A stretch of 64,000 nucleotides of DNA. Origin: Streptomyces sp. SN-593. Its GTDB lineage: Bacteria; Actinomycetota; Actinomycetes; Streptomycetales; Streptomycetaceae. Made by a program: the position numbers and the translations under genes. The DNA lies in NCBI RefSeq assembly GCF_016756395.1, contig NZ_AP018365.1, forward strand, positions 5,831,001-5,895,000, in the 5' to 3' direction. The notes beneath the pieces are model-generated. The model searched no databases and was not told where the DNA came from. It saw nothing but the letters and a program-made list of their open reading frames with translations. Shown here in pieces: positions 1 through 7,966 of this stretch (its first letter is position 1; each line of letters opens with the position of its first letter).

Positions 1-45
1 GGGAGGGTCGGGCGGATCGTGGGGATGGGCGGGTGGCCGGCTGTT

Positions 46-76
46 TATAACATCCGCGCCATATATCATCGACGTT
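46..76 (+). promoter_or_regulatory. AT-rich promoter of the toxin-antitoxin pair
   Basis: In very GC-rich surroundings the 31 bases before the toxin ATG are AT-rich and hold two -10-like hexamers, TATAAC (46-51) and TATATC (62-67). There is no clear Shine-Dalgarno before the ATG at 77, so a leaderless or very short leader transcript is plausible. No -35 box is convincing. Confidence 0.35.
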
Positions 77-463
77 ATGGAGAGTGGGCGGTACACGGTC
101 GAGATCGAGCCCGAGGTGCGCCGCTGGCTGGAGAACATACCCGCTCACCGGTACGTCACCGTCGAGCAGAAGGTCGACCGGCTGGCCGTGCACGCCACCA
201 CGCTCGGCGAGCCGTACAGCCGCCATCTCGGTGGCGGGCTCCGCGAACTGCGCTTCGACCTCGACGGCAGCGCCCTGCGTGTGACCTACTGGATCGCGCC
301 GGGCCGTCGTGTCGTGCTGCTGACGGTGTTCCGGAAGACCAGGATGCGCGAGACGGCGGAGGCGGAGCGCGCCCGGTCCGCGCAGGCGGTCTGTGAGGCC
401 GGCCATGAGCCGGCCGCCGAACACGCCGTCTACAGCCGTGACATCAAGGAGGAACCACGATGA
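77..463 (+). CDS. RelE/HigB-superfamily toxin (Gp49-like, Tad type)
   Basis: A 128-residue protein of the phage-derived Gp49-like (PF05973, DUF891) toxin family, related to RelE/HigB mRNA interferases. The core 'GGLRELRF' followed by 'LRVTYWI' and 'VVLLTVFRKT' (about residues 54-91) is the family signature, and the Lys/Arg-rich end of the core is where the RNA-cleaving residues lie. The last about 30 residues, Glu/Ala-rich, extend past the usual 95-115 residue fold. The toxin comes first and the antitoxin second, as in tad/ata and higBA systems. The stop codon overlaps the antitoxin ATG (ATGA), so the two are translationally coupled. Family assignment is firm; the cellular target is inferred. 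Confidence 0.85.
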   Translation: MESGRYTVEIEPEVRRWLENIPAHRYVTVEQKVDRLAVHATTLGEPYSRHLGGGLRELRFDLDGSALRVTYWIAPGRRVVLLTVFRKTRMRETAEAERARSAQAVCEAGHEPAAEHAVYSRDIKEEPR

Positions 464-774
464 ACCACGCCGAGTGGAAGACACGCCGCCACCGCGAGCT
501 GCTGGGTGAGGCGGCCGAGGAGAACCCCGAATACGACCGCCTCTACGAAGAGGCCGAACTCGCCCATGACCTGGGCCAGATGGTCTTTGACCGGCGTACC
601 GCCCTCGGCCTGTCCCAGACCGAGCTCGCCGAGCGCTGCGGCATGAAGCAACCCCAGATCTCGCGTATCGAGGGCGGCGGCACCGTCCCCACCATCCTCC
701 TGCTGCGACGCCTCGCCCGAGCCCTCGACGCCGATCTGACGATCAACCTCACCCCCCACGACAACGCCGCCTGA
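460..774 (+). CDS. XRE-family antitoxin
   Basis: A 104-residue protein with an N-terminal helical stretch of about 40 residues, then a classic Cro/C1-type helix-turn-helix (about residues 42-95; 'LGLSQTELAERCGMKQPQ' is the recognition region). Paired by ATGA overlap with the upstream Gp49-like toxin, it is the expected antidote: it should bind and block the toxin and repress the shared promoter. A ribosome binding site (AAGGAGG) lies about 7 bases before its ATG, inside the toxin gene, so it can also be translated independently. That would favour antitoxin excess. Confidence 0.87.
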   Translation: MNHAEWKTRRHRELLGEAAEENPEYDRLYEEAELAHDLGQMVFDRRTALGLSQTELAERCGMKQPQISRIEGGGTVPTILLLRRLARALDADLTINLTPHDNAA

Positions 775-809
775 CCGCGCCTCGGAGATCCGCGGGGGTG
801 GGGGCGGGG

Positions 810-1319
810 TCAGTCGCCGGTGGTGCCGTCGGCGAGTTCGCGCAGGATGTCGATGTGGCCGTTGTGCCGCGAGGTCTCCTCGATGAGGTGCATGAGAATC
901 CAGCCGAGGGTGACGTGCGTGCTGCCGTCCCGCACCGGGCGCTTGGCGACCGCCGACAGCTCGGTCGCGGCGATCAGTTCGCGGTAGCGCGCGCTCTGCT
1001 CCTCGTAGGCGGCGACGAGCTCCGCGATCGGGGTGCGGGCGCCGATCCGCATCTCCCGGTCCGGGTCCTCGTCGGTCCACGGCGCCTGCGTGTCCTCCTC
1101 GCCGAGGAAGACCACCTGCACCCACCAGTACTCGACCCACCGCAGGTGGCTCAGCAGCCCGCCCAGCGTCATCAGCGGCGACCCCGGCAGCGGCGCCGCC
1201 GCCCCGCCCTCCGCCGACACCCCGGTGCACTTGGCCACCGCCGTCGCCCGCGCGTAGTCCAGGAACGTCGTCAGCATCGTCCGCTCGTCGAAGGCGGGGG
1301 GCAGGTCCGTTCTCGTCAT
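810..1319 (-). CDS. DinB/DUF664 family protein
   Basis: About 169 residues, the usual length for the DinB-like four-helix-bundle superfamily (DUF664 branch). It begins with a helix of the type seen at the start of the bundle. It carries a His in 'LLSHLRWVEYWW' near residue 60 and 'ILMHLIEETSRHNGHIDILRE' near the C-terminus, whose spaced His residues are the expected divalent-metal ligands. Actinobacterial members are often mycothiol-dependent detoxification enzymes, but the substrate here is unknown. An in-frame ATG four codons upstream (1331) is an equally possible start; I prefer 1319 because of the GGATGG just before it. It follows conservon 1 on the same strand after a 92-base gap. Confidence 0.8.
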   Translation of the reverse strand: MTRTDLPPAFDERTMLTTFLDYARATAVAKCTGVSAEGGAAAPLPGSPLMTLGGLLSHLRWVEYWWVQVVFLGEEDTQAPWTDEDPDREMRIGARTPIAELVAAYEEQSARYRELIAATELSAVAKRPVRDGSTHVTLGWILMHLIEETSRHNGHIDILRELADGTTGD

Positions 1320-1411
1320 CCCGCCATCCAACCACCCCGCCCCGCCCCCGGTCGCGGCATATACCGCCGGGCCGCGCCCACCGCCACGCCGGGCTCAGCC
1401 CTCCGCCGGGG

Positions 1412-1990
1412 TCAGCCCTCCGCCCTCGCCAGCGCCACGTCCAGCACGACCAGCAGCGCGTCCCGCACCGACCCCCGCTCGCGCGCGTCGAACGCGATCA
1501 CCGGCACGTGCGCCGCGACGTCCAGCGCCCAGCGCACCTCGTCCAGCGAGTGCTCCACCCGCCCGTCGAAGGCGTTCACCGCGACCGCGAACGGGATCTG
1601 GCGGTGCTCGAAGTAGTCCACCGCCGCGTAGCAGTCGTCGAGCCGGCGGGTGTCCACGATCACCAGACCGCCGAGCGCGCCCTGGACCAGGTCGTCCCAC
1701 ATGAAGCCGAACCGCTCCTGGCCCGGGGTGCCGAAGAGGTAGAGCTTCAGACCGGCGTCGATGGTGATGCAGCCGAAGTCCATCGCCACGGTGGTGGTGG
1801 TCTTGTACGGGGTGTGGCTGAGGTCGTCCACCCCCGCCGCGACCTCGGTGATGGCGGCCTCGGTGGTGAGCGGGCGGATCTCCGAGATCGAGCCCACCGC
1901 GGTCGTCTTGCCGACCCCGAACCCGCCCGCCACCACCATCTTCACCGGCAGCGGGGGCGCGCCGTGGCCGGGCGCCTCAGTCGGTGTCAT
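1412..1990 (-). CDS. cvnD: Conservon Ras-like GTPase CvnD (conservon 1)
   Basis: A 192-residue MglA/Ras-like small GTPase, last gene of a four-gene conservon. Walker A 'GGFGVGKTT' lies near residue 23, the switch region has 'TTTTVAMDFG', and the G3 motif 'FGTPGQERF' is intact. The G4 position reads 'AVNAFDG' rather than NKxD, as is typical of CvnD. In conservons this GTPase is thought to relay a signal from the CvnA kinase-like sensor with CvnB acting on its nucleotide state. The ATG at 1990 overlaps the end of cvnC by 14 bases. The open frame continues upstream, but the region before this ATG is the out-of-frame cvnC coding sequence. The closely similar copy at 22592-23287 shares the same motifs. 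Confidence 0.93.
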   Translation of the reverse strand: MTPTEAPGHGAPPLPVKMVVAGGFGVGKTTAVGSISEIRPLTTEAAITEVAAGVDDLSHTPYKTTTTVAMDFGCITIDAGLKLYLFGTPGQERFGFMWDDLVQGALGGLVIVDTRRLDDCYAAVDYFEHRQIPFAVAVNAFDGRVEHSLDEVRWALDVAAHVPVIAFDARERGSVRDALLVVLDVALARAEG

Positions 1991-2396
1991 GGAGCGTCCC
2001 CCGGGAATCGGGGATGGTGCGGAGACCATCGATAACCCTTCGCAATACGGAAACGTCGCGGCCGATGTCGGCCTTCGGAACGTACACCGACAGGTGGCCT
2101 CCGGCCGAAAGGTCCTCGGCCAGCACCCGGACCACGTTGAGGTGCAGGTGCAGCCGGGCTGCGATCTCGGCCACCGACTGGGGTCGGCGGCAGGACGCCA
2201 CGATGTCGTGGCGCTCGAACGACAACAGGTTGAGCCGTTCCAACCCGGCGGCGGTGGCCACGAGTTGGGTCTCCACCGGCATCGGCGGCACGGCACCGGC
2301 ACCGGTGCCGGCGTCCGCGCCGGCCACCCGGCCGGCCGTCACCAGGAACGGCCGTACGGCGGGGGCCCGGCCGACCGGTTCGTCACCGGCGCCCAT
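1977..2396 (-). CDS. cvnC: DUF742 protein CvnC (conservon 1)
   Basis: A 139-residue DUF742 protein, the third gene of the conservon. The Pro/Val 'RPFLVTAGR' near the N-terminus and the winged-helix-like core around 'PQSVAEIAARLHLHLNVVRVL' (about residues 73-92) are diagnostic. A good ribosome binding site (GGAGGTG) lies 9 bases before ATG 2396, so the longer Arg-rich open frame upstream is not needed. The role is unknown; it probably adapts the GTPase to the sensor. It overlaps cvnD by 14 bases and is separated from cvnB by 162 bases that include a direct repeat. Confidence 0.9.
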   Translation of the reverse strand: MGAGDEPVGRAPAVRPFLVTAGRVAGADAGTGAGAVPPMPVETQLVATAAGLERLNLLSFERHDIVASCRRPQSVAEIAARLHLHLNVVRVLAEDLSAGGHLSVYVPKADIGRDVSVLRRVIDGLRTIPDSRGTLHDTD

Positions 2397-2467
2397 GGGC
2401 CTGCACCTCCTCGTCGTGAGCCGCCGGCACGCCGACGGCGGTGGCCGGATCGCGCGGCCGCGTGTAG

Positions 2468-2510
2468 GTCGACCGCCCGCACGGCGGCGCCCCGCGCGTC
2501 GACCGCCCGC
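2468..2510. repeat. 13-bp direct repeat between cvnB and cvnC
   Basis: GTCGACCGCCCGC occurs at 2468-2480 and again at 2498-2510, a 30-bp period, in the only real gap (2397-2558) inside conservon 1. It may just be GC-rich slippage. The gap is unusual, because cvn genes normally overlap. Confidence 0.5.
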
Positions 2511-2558
2511 GCGGCGCCGTTCCGCACGGGGACAGCCCATACGGGAACGGCCGGTACG

Positions 2559-3017
2559 TCAACGGCGCGTCGGCAGACCGACCGAGTTCTTCAGCTCCAG
2601 GACCAGTTCGGGGTTGAGCGCGGCCCCGGCGCGGTTGGCGAAGACCGTCATCTCGTAGGCGATGTTCCCGAGCTTGGCCTCCTTGGAGGTGACCACTCCC
2701 AGGACGGCACCGCTGCCGATCGCCGAGACCAGGATGTGGCCGTGCGCGAGGTCGATGATCACCTTGTTCAGCGGACCGAGACCGTAGCTGCCCGCGGCGC
2801 CCGCGGCCAGGCTGGTCATGCCCGAGACGATCGCCGCCAGCCGCTCGGAGTCCGCCGCGTCGCGGAGTTGCGACACCGCGATCAGCAGGCCGTCGGAGGA
2901 GACCGCGATGGCGTCCACCACCCCGGCGGTCTCCGTGGCGAAACGGTTCAGCAGCCAGGTGAAATCGGCTGCGGCGGCCCGCAGATCGTCGGGACGTCCA
3001 CCTGTCGGCGTTGTCAC
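2559..3017 (-). CDS. cvnB: Roadblock/LC7 protein CvnB (conservon 1)
   Basis: A 152-residue roadblock/LC7 (MglB-like) protein. The motif series 'FATETAGVVDAIAVSSDGL', 'SLAAGAAGSYGLG' and 'HILVSAIGSGAVLGVV' covers the whole domain (about residues 18-115). In bacteria this family acts as GTPase-activating partner of MglA-like GTPases, here CvnD. The start is a GTG at 3017 with AAGGAG 8 bases upstream. It overlaps the cvnA stop as GTGA, so translation is coupled to the sensor gene. Confidence 0.93.
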   Translation of the reverse strand: MTTPTGGRPDDLRAAAADFTWLLNRFATETAGVVDAIAVSSDGLLIAVSQLRDAADSERLAAIVSGMTSLAAGAAGSYGLGPLNKVIIDLAHGHILVSAIGSGAVLGVVTSKEAKLGNIAYEMTVFANRAGAALNPELVLELKNSVGLPTRR

Positions 3018-6000
3018 TCTTCGGCTCCTTCCGGGAACCCCGTGGTCGGTGTGGTGCCGCGGCTGTGGCCGGTGTCGGCCGCCGCGGTGTCGCGATGCGC
3101 CCGCTCGACCGCCGCCTCGAACTCGTCCAGCTCGAAGCGGACTTGCTCGGCGTCGGCGACGGGGCGTTGGGGGGCTGCGGGAGAGGCTGCTGCGGAGCCG
3201 GGTCCGTTCGGGGCGGCCGCCGCGGCCGCCCCGAGCGTGGCGGCGAGGGTGGCGCCCTTCACGCGGCGCCGCAGGGGGCGCGGTGCCGCGCCCCGGTCGA
3301 GGGGCCCGGAGGGGGCGGCCGGCGGGCGGGGCGTGCTGGGCGCGGCGGCGGCGCGGGGCGTGCCGGGCGCACCGCCCGTGCCCTGCGCGCCGTGCGGCGG
3401 CAGCGCGCCGGTGACCGCGGGCGGGAGGGGCGCCGCGGCCGGCAGGGGCTGCGCCTGGCCGCCGGGGCCGGTGGGGGCGCCGTTCGTCCCGGGACGCGGT
3501 GCGCCGGGGGCGGTGGGGCGTCCCTGGGGGCGGTTCGCGCCCGCGGGACCGCCCGGGCGGCCGGGGTTGTCGGCGCCCGGCCGGAAGGGGCCGTTCGCCC
3601 CCGCGGGGGAGCCGCCGGGGGCGGTGGGGGCGCCGTTCGTCCCGGGGGTGCGCGATGTGCCCGGGGCGGTAGGGGCGGTGGGAGCCGTGGGGGCGCCCGC
3701 CACCCCGTCGACGCCGTGGCCGTACCCGTGGCCGGGTGCCGCCCCGCCCGGCTGCTGGACGCGGGCGGGCGGCACGGCGGCCGAGCTGATCGCCGCGTTG
3801 CGCTGCGGCACCCTGCGGGGGAGCGGCGGTGCGGGGGTCTCCTCGCGGGGCGGTGCCGCGTGCCGGGGCCGGCTCCTGCGCGCCTCGGGGCGCGTCTGCG
3901 GGCGCGGGTCGGCAGAGCCGCGGCCTGCGTCCGGCTCGGGCCCGCGGGCCGCGTGGCGCGGCACCCGCCCGACCCGGTCGCTGCGCTCGGCCAGGTCGCC
4001 GCGCTCCAGCTCCGCGGCGCGGCTCTCGTAGGACAGGTCCTGGTACGCGCCGTCCTGGTAGGGGCCGTCCTGGTAGGGGCCGCCGGCGTACGCGCCGTCC
4101 TGCGGCCGGTTCTCGTCGTACCGCCGGCCGTCGTACGACCCGTCGCCGTAGGCGCCGTCCCCGCGCCGGCCCTGGTCGTACCGGTCGCCGTACGAGCCGT
4201 TCCGGCGGGTCTCCTCGTAGTACGGGGCGACCTCGCGCGGGCTGTTGTCGTAGGGGGCGACTTCGTACGACCGGCCGCCCTGCGGCTCGGGGCGCGGTCC
4301 GCCCGGGCGCTCGAATCCGGCTCCGGCAGAAGCTCCGAAGGAAGCTCCGGCAGCGGCTCCCGCCGAAGCGTCGAAGCCGGCTCCGGTGGGCGCCTCTGCC
4401 TCGCCGCCGGATCGTTTCCTCGGGTCCGCGTACGGGCTCGCCGACAGCAGTTGCGCCGCCGGGATCGACACCTGCGCGGTGACGCCGCCGCCCTGCGTGC
4501 GGGTCAGCGTCACCCGCACGCCCCAGCGCCGGGCCAGGCTGCCGACCACGAACAGGCCGAGCACCTTCGTGGGCACCAGGTCCAGGCGCTCGCGGCGCAC
4601 CAGCCGGGCGTTCTCCTCGGCGAGCCGGGTCGCGCTCATCCCCAGGCCGTGGTCGGTGATCTCGACCAGCGCGCCGTCCGCCCGGGCGCCCACGGCCACC
4701 TCGACCGGGCTGCGGGCGGGCGAGAACGCCACCGCGTTCTCCAGGAGTTCGGCGAGCATCAAGGTCAGGTCGGCGATGATGTCCGGCGCGACGGTGACCT
4801 CGGTCTCCGCGTCGAGCACCACCCGTTCGTAGCCCTCGATCTGGCCGAGCGCGGCGCGCACCACGTTGGTGAGCGGGGTGGGCTCGGTCTCCGATCCGGA
4901 CTCGCGGATGTCGGCGAGCAGCATCAGGCTGTCGGCGTTGCGCTGGAGGCGGACCGCGAGGTGGTCGATGCGGTAGAGCCGGTCGAGCAGCGCGGGGTCG
5001 GTCTCGCCGCGCTCGATGGCGTCGATCAGCGAGAGTTGACGGGCCGTCAGGTTGCTGACCCGGCGGCCGACGTTGCCGAACATCTCGGCGGTGTTGCGGC
5101 GGCTGAGCACCTGCCGCTCCAGCAGCGCGGCCGCGGTGGTCTGCACCCGGTTGAACGCCGCGGCCAGGTCGCCGATCTCGTCGCGCGCGGTCACCGGCAT
5201 CTCGCGCAGCCGCGGCGGGCCGGCGTCCGCGGCGTCGTCGTCGGCGACCCGGGCCAGCTCGCGCCCGGCGACCTCGGCGACCTCGGCGGCCACCCCGGTC
5301 AGCGCCTGCACCGGCCGGACCACCGAGCGGCGGATCGCGACCGACAGCGCCAGCCACAGCGCGAACGCCACCAGCGCGCCGGCCAGCAGCCAGGCCGCCC
5401 GCCACCACGCGCTGGTCGAGGCGTTGTCGGCCCGCTGGGCGATCTGGCCGATCAGCGAGTTGGTGACGCGCAGCCGGCTCTCGGCCTGCTTCTGGTACTG
5501 CGGGTACGCCTGGAGCGCGGAGGTGAAGGCGGCCTTGATCGCGGCGGGGTTGGCCGCCACCAGGGTGCTCGGGTCCACCTGGAGGCCCGCGTACTGCTGC
5601 GAGATGGTGTTCCAGGCGGTGCCCTGCTCGATCCCGCCCAGCAGGGCGGTCTGCGGCGCGGTCGCGTACCGGCCGAAGCGGGCGGCCTCGGTGGTGTAGA
5701 CCTGCTCGGCGCCGACCGCGCTGACGAACTCGATGAGCGCGTTCGCGTCACCGGTCTGCGCGGAGAAGACGCTGGTCTCGAAGGAGCTGTGCGACGCCTC
5801 GGCGCGCAGCAGCGAGTCGAGCAGGTTGCCGGTGCGGGTGGTGGAGAGGTTCGCGTCGGTGTCCAGGCCCAGGCCGTCGATCAGGTCGTCGATCGCGGAG
5901 GTGTAGGCCGGGTCGATGTTGTCGGCCGGCAGATAGCTCTGCTCCACGGTGCTGCGCAGGCTGCTGAGGCCGGCGATCTCCTTGAGCACCTGCTCCTCGG

Positions 6001-6436
6001 CGGCCGGCAGCCGCGACCCGAACGCGTCGCGGACCGCGGTGACCTGCCGGTCCACCGCGGTCTGGGCGGTGCGGTAGGCGGTCAGCGAGGGGCGCTCGCC
6101 GCTGGTGGCGGACTCGTAGCGCACCGACAGCAGCAGCGCCTGCTGGTGCTCGGACTCGACCCGGTCGACCAGGGTGGCGACCTGGCGGCTGTTGCGGACG
6201 AGCTGCGCGGCGGAGCCCGCGTCCCGGGCCTGTCCGACCAGTCCCGAGATCACGTATCCGAGCAGGAGGGCGATCACTACGAGCGGAACGCCGAGCAGGA
6301 CGTCGAGCTTGCGGCGGAAGGGCCGGCGGTCGGCGAAGCGGGCGAGCGCGGATGTTCGGGGTGAGCGGCCGCTGTCGTGCGGGACATCCGGTACCGGATG
6401 CTCCTCTTCCGGTCCGTTCGCTCCGTTCGCGGACAC
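3014..6436 (-). CDS. cvnA: Sensor histidine kinase-like protein CvnA (conservon 1)
   Basis: An 1140-residue membrane sensor heading conservon 1. After about 44 cytoplasmic residues comes a first membrane helix (about 45-67). A nitrate/nitrite-sensor-like extracellular domain of about 270 residues follows, then a second membrane helix ('AAWLLAGALVAFALWLAL'), a HAMP-like segment, and an ATPase region with N-box 'LMLAELLENAVAFSP' and 'ITDHGLGMS'. The phosphoacceptor His of ordinary kinases is not obvious, as usual for CvnA. The last about 400 residues are a disordered tail: first Tyr/Asp/Gly repeats of the type 'YQDGPYQDGAYQD', then Pro/Ala/Gly-rich sequence. The start is a GTG at 6436 preceded by GGAGGAGGGC; its stop overlaps cvnB by 4 bases. 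Confidence 0.9.
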   Translation of the reverse strand: MSANGANGPEEEHPVPDVPHDSGRSPRTSALARFADRRPFRRKLDVLLGVPLVVIALLLGYVISGLVGQARDAGSAAQLVRNSRQVATLVDRVESEHQQALLLSVRYESATSGERPSLTAYRTAQTAVDRQVTAVRDAFGSRLPAAEEQVLKEIAGLSSLRSTVEQSYLPADNIDPAYTSAIDDLIDGLGLDTDANLSTTRTGNLLDSLLRAEASHSSFETSVFSAQTGDANALIEFVSAVGAEQVYTTEAARFGRYATAPQTALLGGIEQGTAWNTISQQYAGLQVDPSTLVAANPAAIKAAFTSALQAYPQYQKQAESRLRVTNSLIGQIAQRADNASTSAWWRAAWLLAGALVAFALWLALSVAIRRSVVRPVQALTGVAAEVAEVAGRELARVADDDAADAGPPRLREMPVTARDEIGDLAAAFNRVQTTAAALLERQVLSRRNTAEMFGNVGRRVSNLTARQLSLIDAIERGETDPALLDRLYRIDHLAVRLQRNADSLMLLADIRESGSETEPTPLTNVVRAALGQIEGYERVVLDAETEVTVAPDIIADLTLMLAELLENAVAFSPARSPVEVAVGARADGALVEITDHGLGMSATRLAEENARLVRRERLDLVPTKVLGLFVVGSLARRWGVRVTLTRTQGGGVTAQVSIPAAQLLSASPYADPRKRSGGEAEAPTGAGFDASAGAAAGASFGASAGAGFERPGGPRPEPQGGRSYEVAPYDNSPREVAPYYEETRRNGSYGDRYDQGRRGDGAYGDGSYDGRRYDENRPQDGAYAGGPYQDGPYQDGAYQDLSYESRAAELERGDLAERSDRVGRVPRHAARGPEPDAGRGSADPRPQTRPEARRSRPRHAAPPREETPAPPLPRRVPQRNAAISSAAVPPARVQQPGGAAPGHGYGHGVDGVAGAPTAPTAPTAPGTSRTPGTNGAPTAPGGSPAGANGPFRPGADNPGRPGGPAGANRPQGRPTAPGAPRPGTNGAPTGPGGQAQPLPAAAPLPPAVTGALPPHGAQGTGGAPGTPRAAAAPSTPRPPAAPSGPLDRGAAPRPLRRRVKGATLAATLGAAAAAAPNGPGSAAASPAAPQRPVADAEQVRFELDEFEAAVERAHRDTAAADTGHSRGTTPTTGFPEGAEE

Positions 6437-6451
6437 GACGCGCCCTCCTCC

Positions 6452-6474
6452 GTGACTTTGACCACTTACGTCAC
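6452..6474. promoter_or_regulatory. Inverted repeat upstream of conservon 1
   Basis: GTGAC at 6452-6456 and GTCAC at 6470-6474 form a 5-bp inverted repeat with 13-bp spacing, 16 bases upstream of the cvnA GTG. A TACAGT hexamer on the minus strand next to it could be the -10 of the cvn promoter. Short arms, so chance occurrence is possible. Confidence 0.3.
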
Positions 6475-6755
6475 TGTAGTCGCGCGGAAGTGGCCGAAAA
6501 ACTCCCCGTGTCAGTCCGGGAATGGTCGCCAACTGCGGGGAGACTACCTCGTCTTGTCGTCGGGTAGCTGGCCGCCAGATCAAGATCCTGTTAAGCCCGT
6601 ACCGTGCCGTGTCCGCAGAAAGCCGTCTTCTTCGCAGGTCAGGACCAGTTTTCCGGGCGCTCGGGGCCGGTGTCGCGCCCGTGCCGATGCCAATCGGTGA
6701 CCAGGCATCACTTGACTGTGCCGGAAGCACCTGGATTGGATCGTCGGCAGGCATG

Positions 6756-6785
6756 TTTCGAACATCGTTGATCATCTTTCGAACA
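6756..6785 (+). promoter_or_regulatory. Tandem TTTCGAACA operator-like repeat
   Basis: The 9-mer TTTCGAACA occurs at 6756-6764 and 6777-6785, exactly 21 bp (two helical turns) apart, ending 20 bases before the GTG of the lipoprotein gene. Each contains the palindrome TTCGAA. Two identical sites on one DNA face in a promoter-proximal region suggest a regulator that would block transcription or translation initiation of the betaine-binding protein. Confidence 0.5.
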
Positions 6786-6805
6786 CCGAGCCGGAAGCGA
6801 AAACC

Positions 6806-7780
6806 GTGACAACTCGTGAGAACAGCACCTTCTCCAGCCCGACTTACCGCCGAGTGGCCGCGGTGGCGGTCGTCGCTGCCGTGGCAGCGCCCCTGCTGGC
6901 GGGCTGTTCCTCCTCCTCGGACGACAGCGGCAGCGGGGACCCGCTGGCCGGGAAGAAGGCGTCCGGCGGTACCGTGGTCGTCGGCTCCAACAACTTCGCC
7001 GAGAGCACCGTGCTCGCCTACATCTACGGCGAGACCCTCAAGGCCAAGGGCATCAAGGTCAGCTACAAGCTCAACATCGGCACCCGCGAGACCACCTACG
7101 GGATGATGAAGAACGGCACGCTGACGGTGCTGCCGGAGTTCAACGGCGCCCTGCTGTCGTACCTCGACCCGAAGGCGGTCGCGAAGACCGCGGCCGAGAC
7201 GGACGCCGCGATCACCGCGAAGCTGGACCCGAAGCTCGCCGTGCTGAGCGACTCCCCGGCGCAGGACAAGGACTCGGTGACGGTCAACGCCGCCACCGCG
7301 AAGAAGTACCACCTGACCGGCTCGTCCTCGATCGCCGACCTCGCCTCGATCAGCAAGGACATCGTGATCGGCGGCTCGCCGGAGTTCCAGACCCGCCAGC
7401 AGGGCCTGGTCGGCCTGAAGTCCGAGTACAACGTGGTGCCGAAGTCGTTCAAGGCGCTCGACGCCGGCGGCCCGCTCACCGAGTCGGCGCTGAAGAACGA
7501 CAACGTCCAGGCCGCGGACATCTTCACCACGGACCCGACGATCACCGCCGAGAAGTTCGTCACGCTCCAGGACCCGAAGAACCTCTTCGGCTTCGGCAAC
7601 GTGCTGCCGCTGACCTACAAGTCCGGACTCACGCAGACCGGCGTGGACGCGCTCAACAACGTGTCGGCGAAGCTCGACACCGCGAAGCTGCTGGACCTGG
7701 ACACCCAGGTGCAGACCGACAAGAAGGACCCGCTGGCGGTCGCGCAGGCGTGGCTGAAGTCGATCGGCATCACGAGCTGA
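6806..7780 (+). CDS. Glycine betaine/choline-binding lipoprotein (OpuAC family)
   Basis: A 324-residue solute-binding lipoprotein. An Arg-containing n-region and hydrophobic stretch end in lipobox 'LLAGC' with the lipidated Cys at residue 34, followed by a Ser/Asp/Gly linker. The mature domain matches OpuAC/ProX/OsmF binding proteins: 'VVVGSNNFAES' at its start, 'NIGTRETTYGMMKNG' and 'LPEFNGALLSYL'. The family binds quaternary ammonium osmolytes and feeds an ABC importer. No permease or ATPase gene is adjacent, so it is an orphan that would have to share a transporter encoded elsewhere. The start is GTG at 6806 with a weak GGAAG upstream. The tandem TTTCGAACA sites lie immediately before it. 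Confidence 0.88.
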   Translation: MTTRENSTFSSPTYRRVAAVAVVAAVAAPLLAGCSSSSDDSGSGDPLAGKKASGGTVVVGSNNFAESTVLAYIYGETLKAKGIKVSYKLNIGTRETTYGMMKNGTLTVLPEFNGALLSYLDPKAVAKTAAETDAAITAKLDPKLAVLSDSPAQDKDSVTVNAATAKKYHLTGSSSIADLASISKDIVIGGSPEFQTRQQGLVGLKSEYNVVPKSFKALDAGGPLTESALKNDNVQAADIFTTDPTITAEKFVTLQDPKNLFGFGNVLPLTYKSGLTQTGVDALNNVSAKLDTAKLLDLDTQVQTDKKDPLAVAQAWLKSIGITS

Positions 7781-7966
7781 ACCCCGGCCGCACCGCCCGG
7801 CCCGCGCGCGGGCCCGCGGCGGCCCCGGGGTGCCCCTACCACGGCACCCCGGGGGGCGGCGCACGGCGCGCCGGGGGCCCGGCGTACGCTTTCGAAGCGC
7901 ACGGACGACTCCGCCGTGCCGCACGCACGTTCCATCCCCTGAGCACGGCCCCCGCCGGAGGCGACC

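Larger units (their letters stand above)
6437..6805. other. Divergent intergenic region, cvnA1 / betaine-binding lipoprotein
   Basis: 369 bases without a convincing gene between two divergent genes, so it must hold both promoters. Visible elements are the GTGAC/GTCAC repeat near cvnA, a TTGACT (6712-6717) with TTGGAT (6736-6741) as a weak plus-strand promoter, and a tandem TTTCGAACA pair next to the lipoprotein start. It is less GC-rich than the genes around it. Confidence 0.6.
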
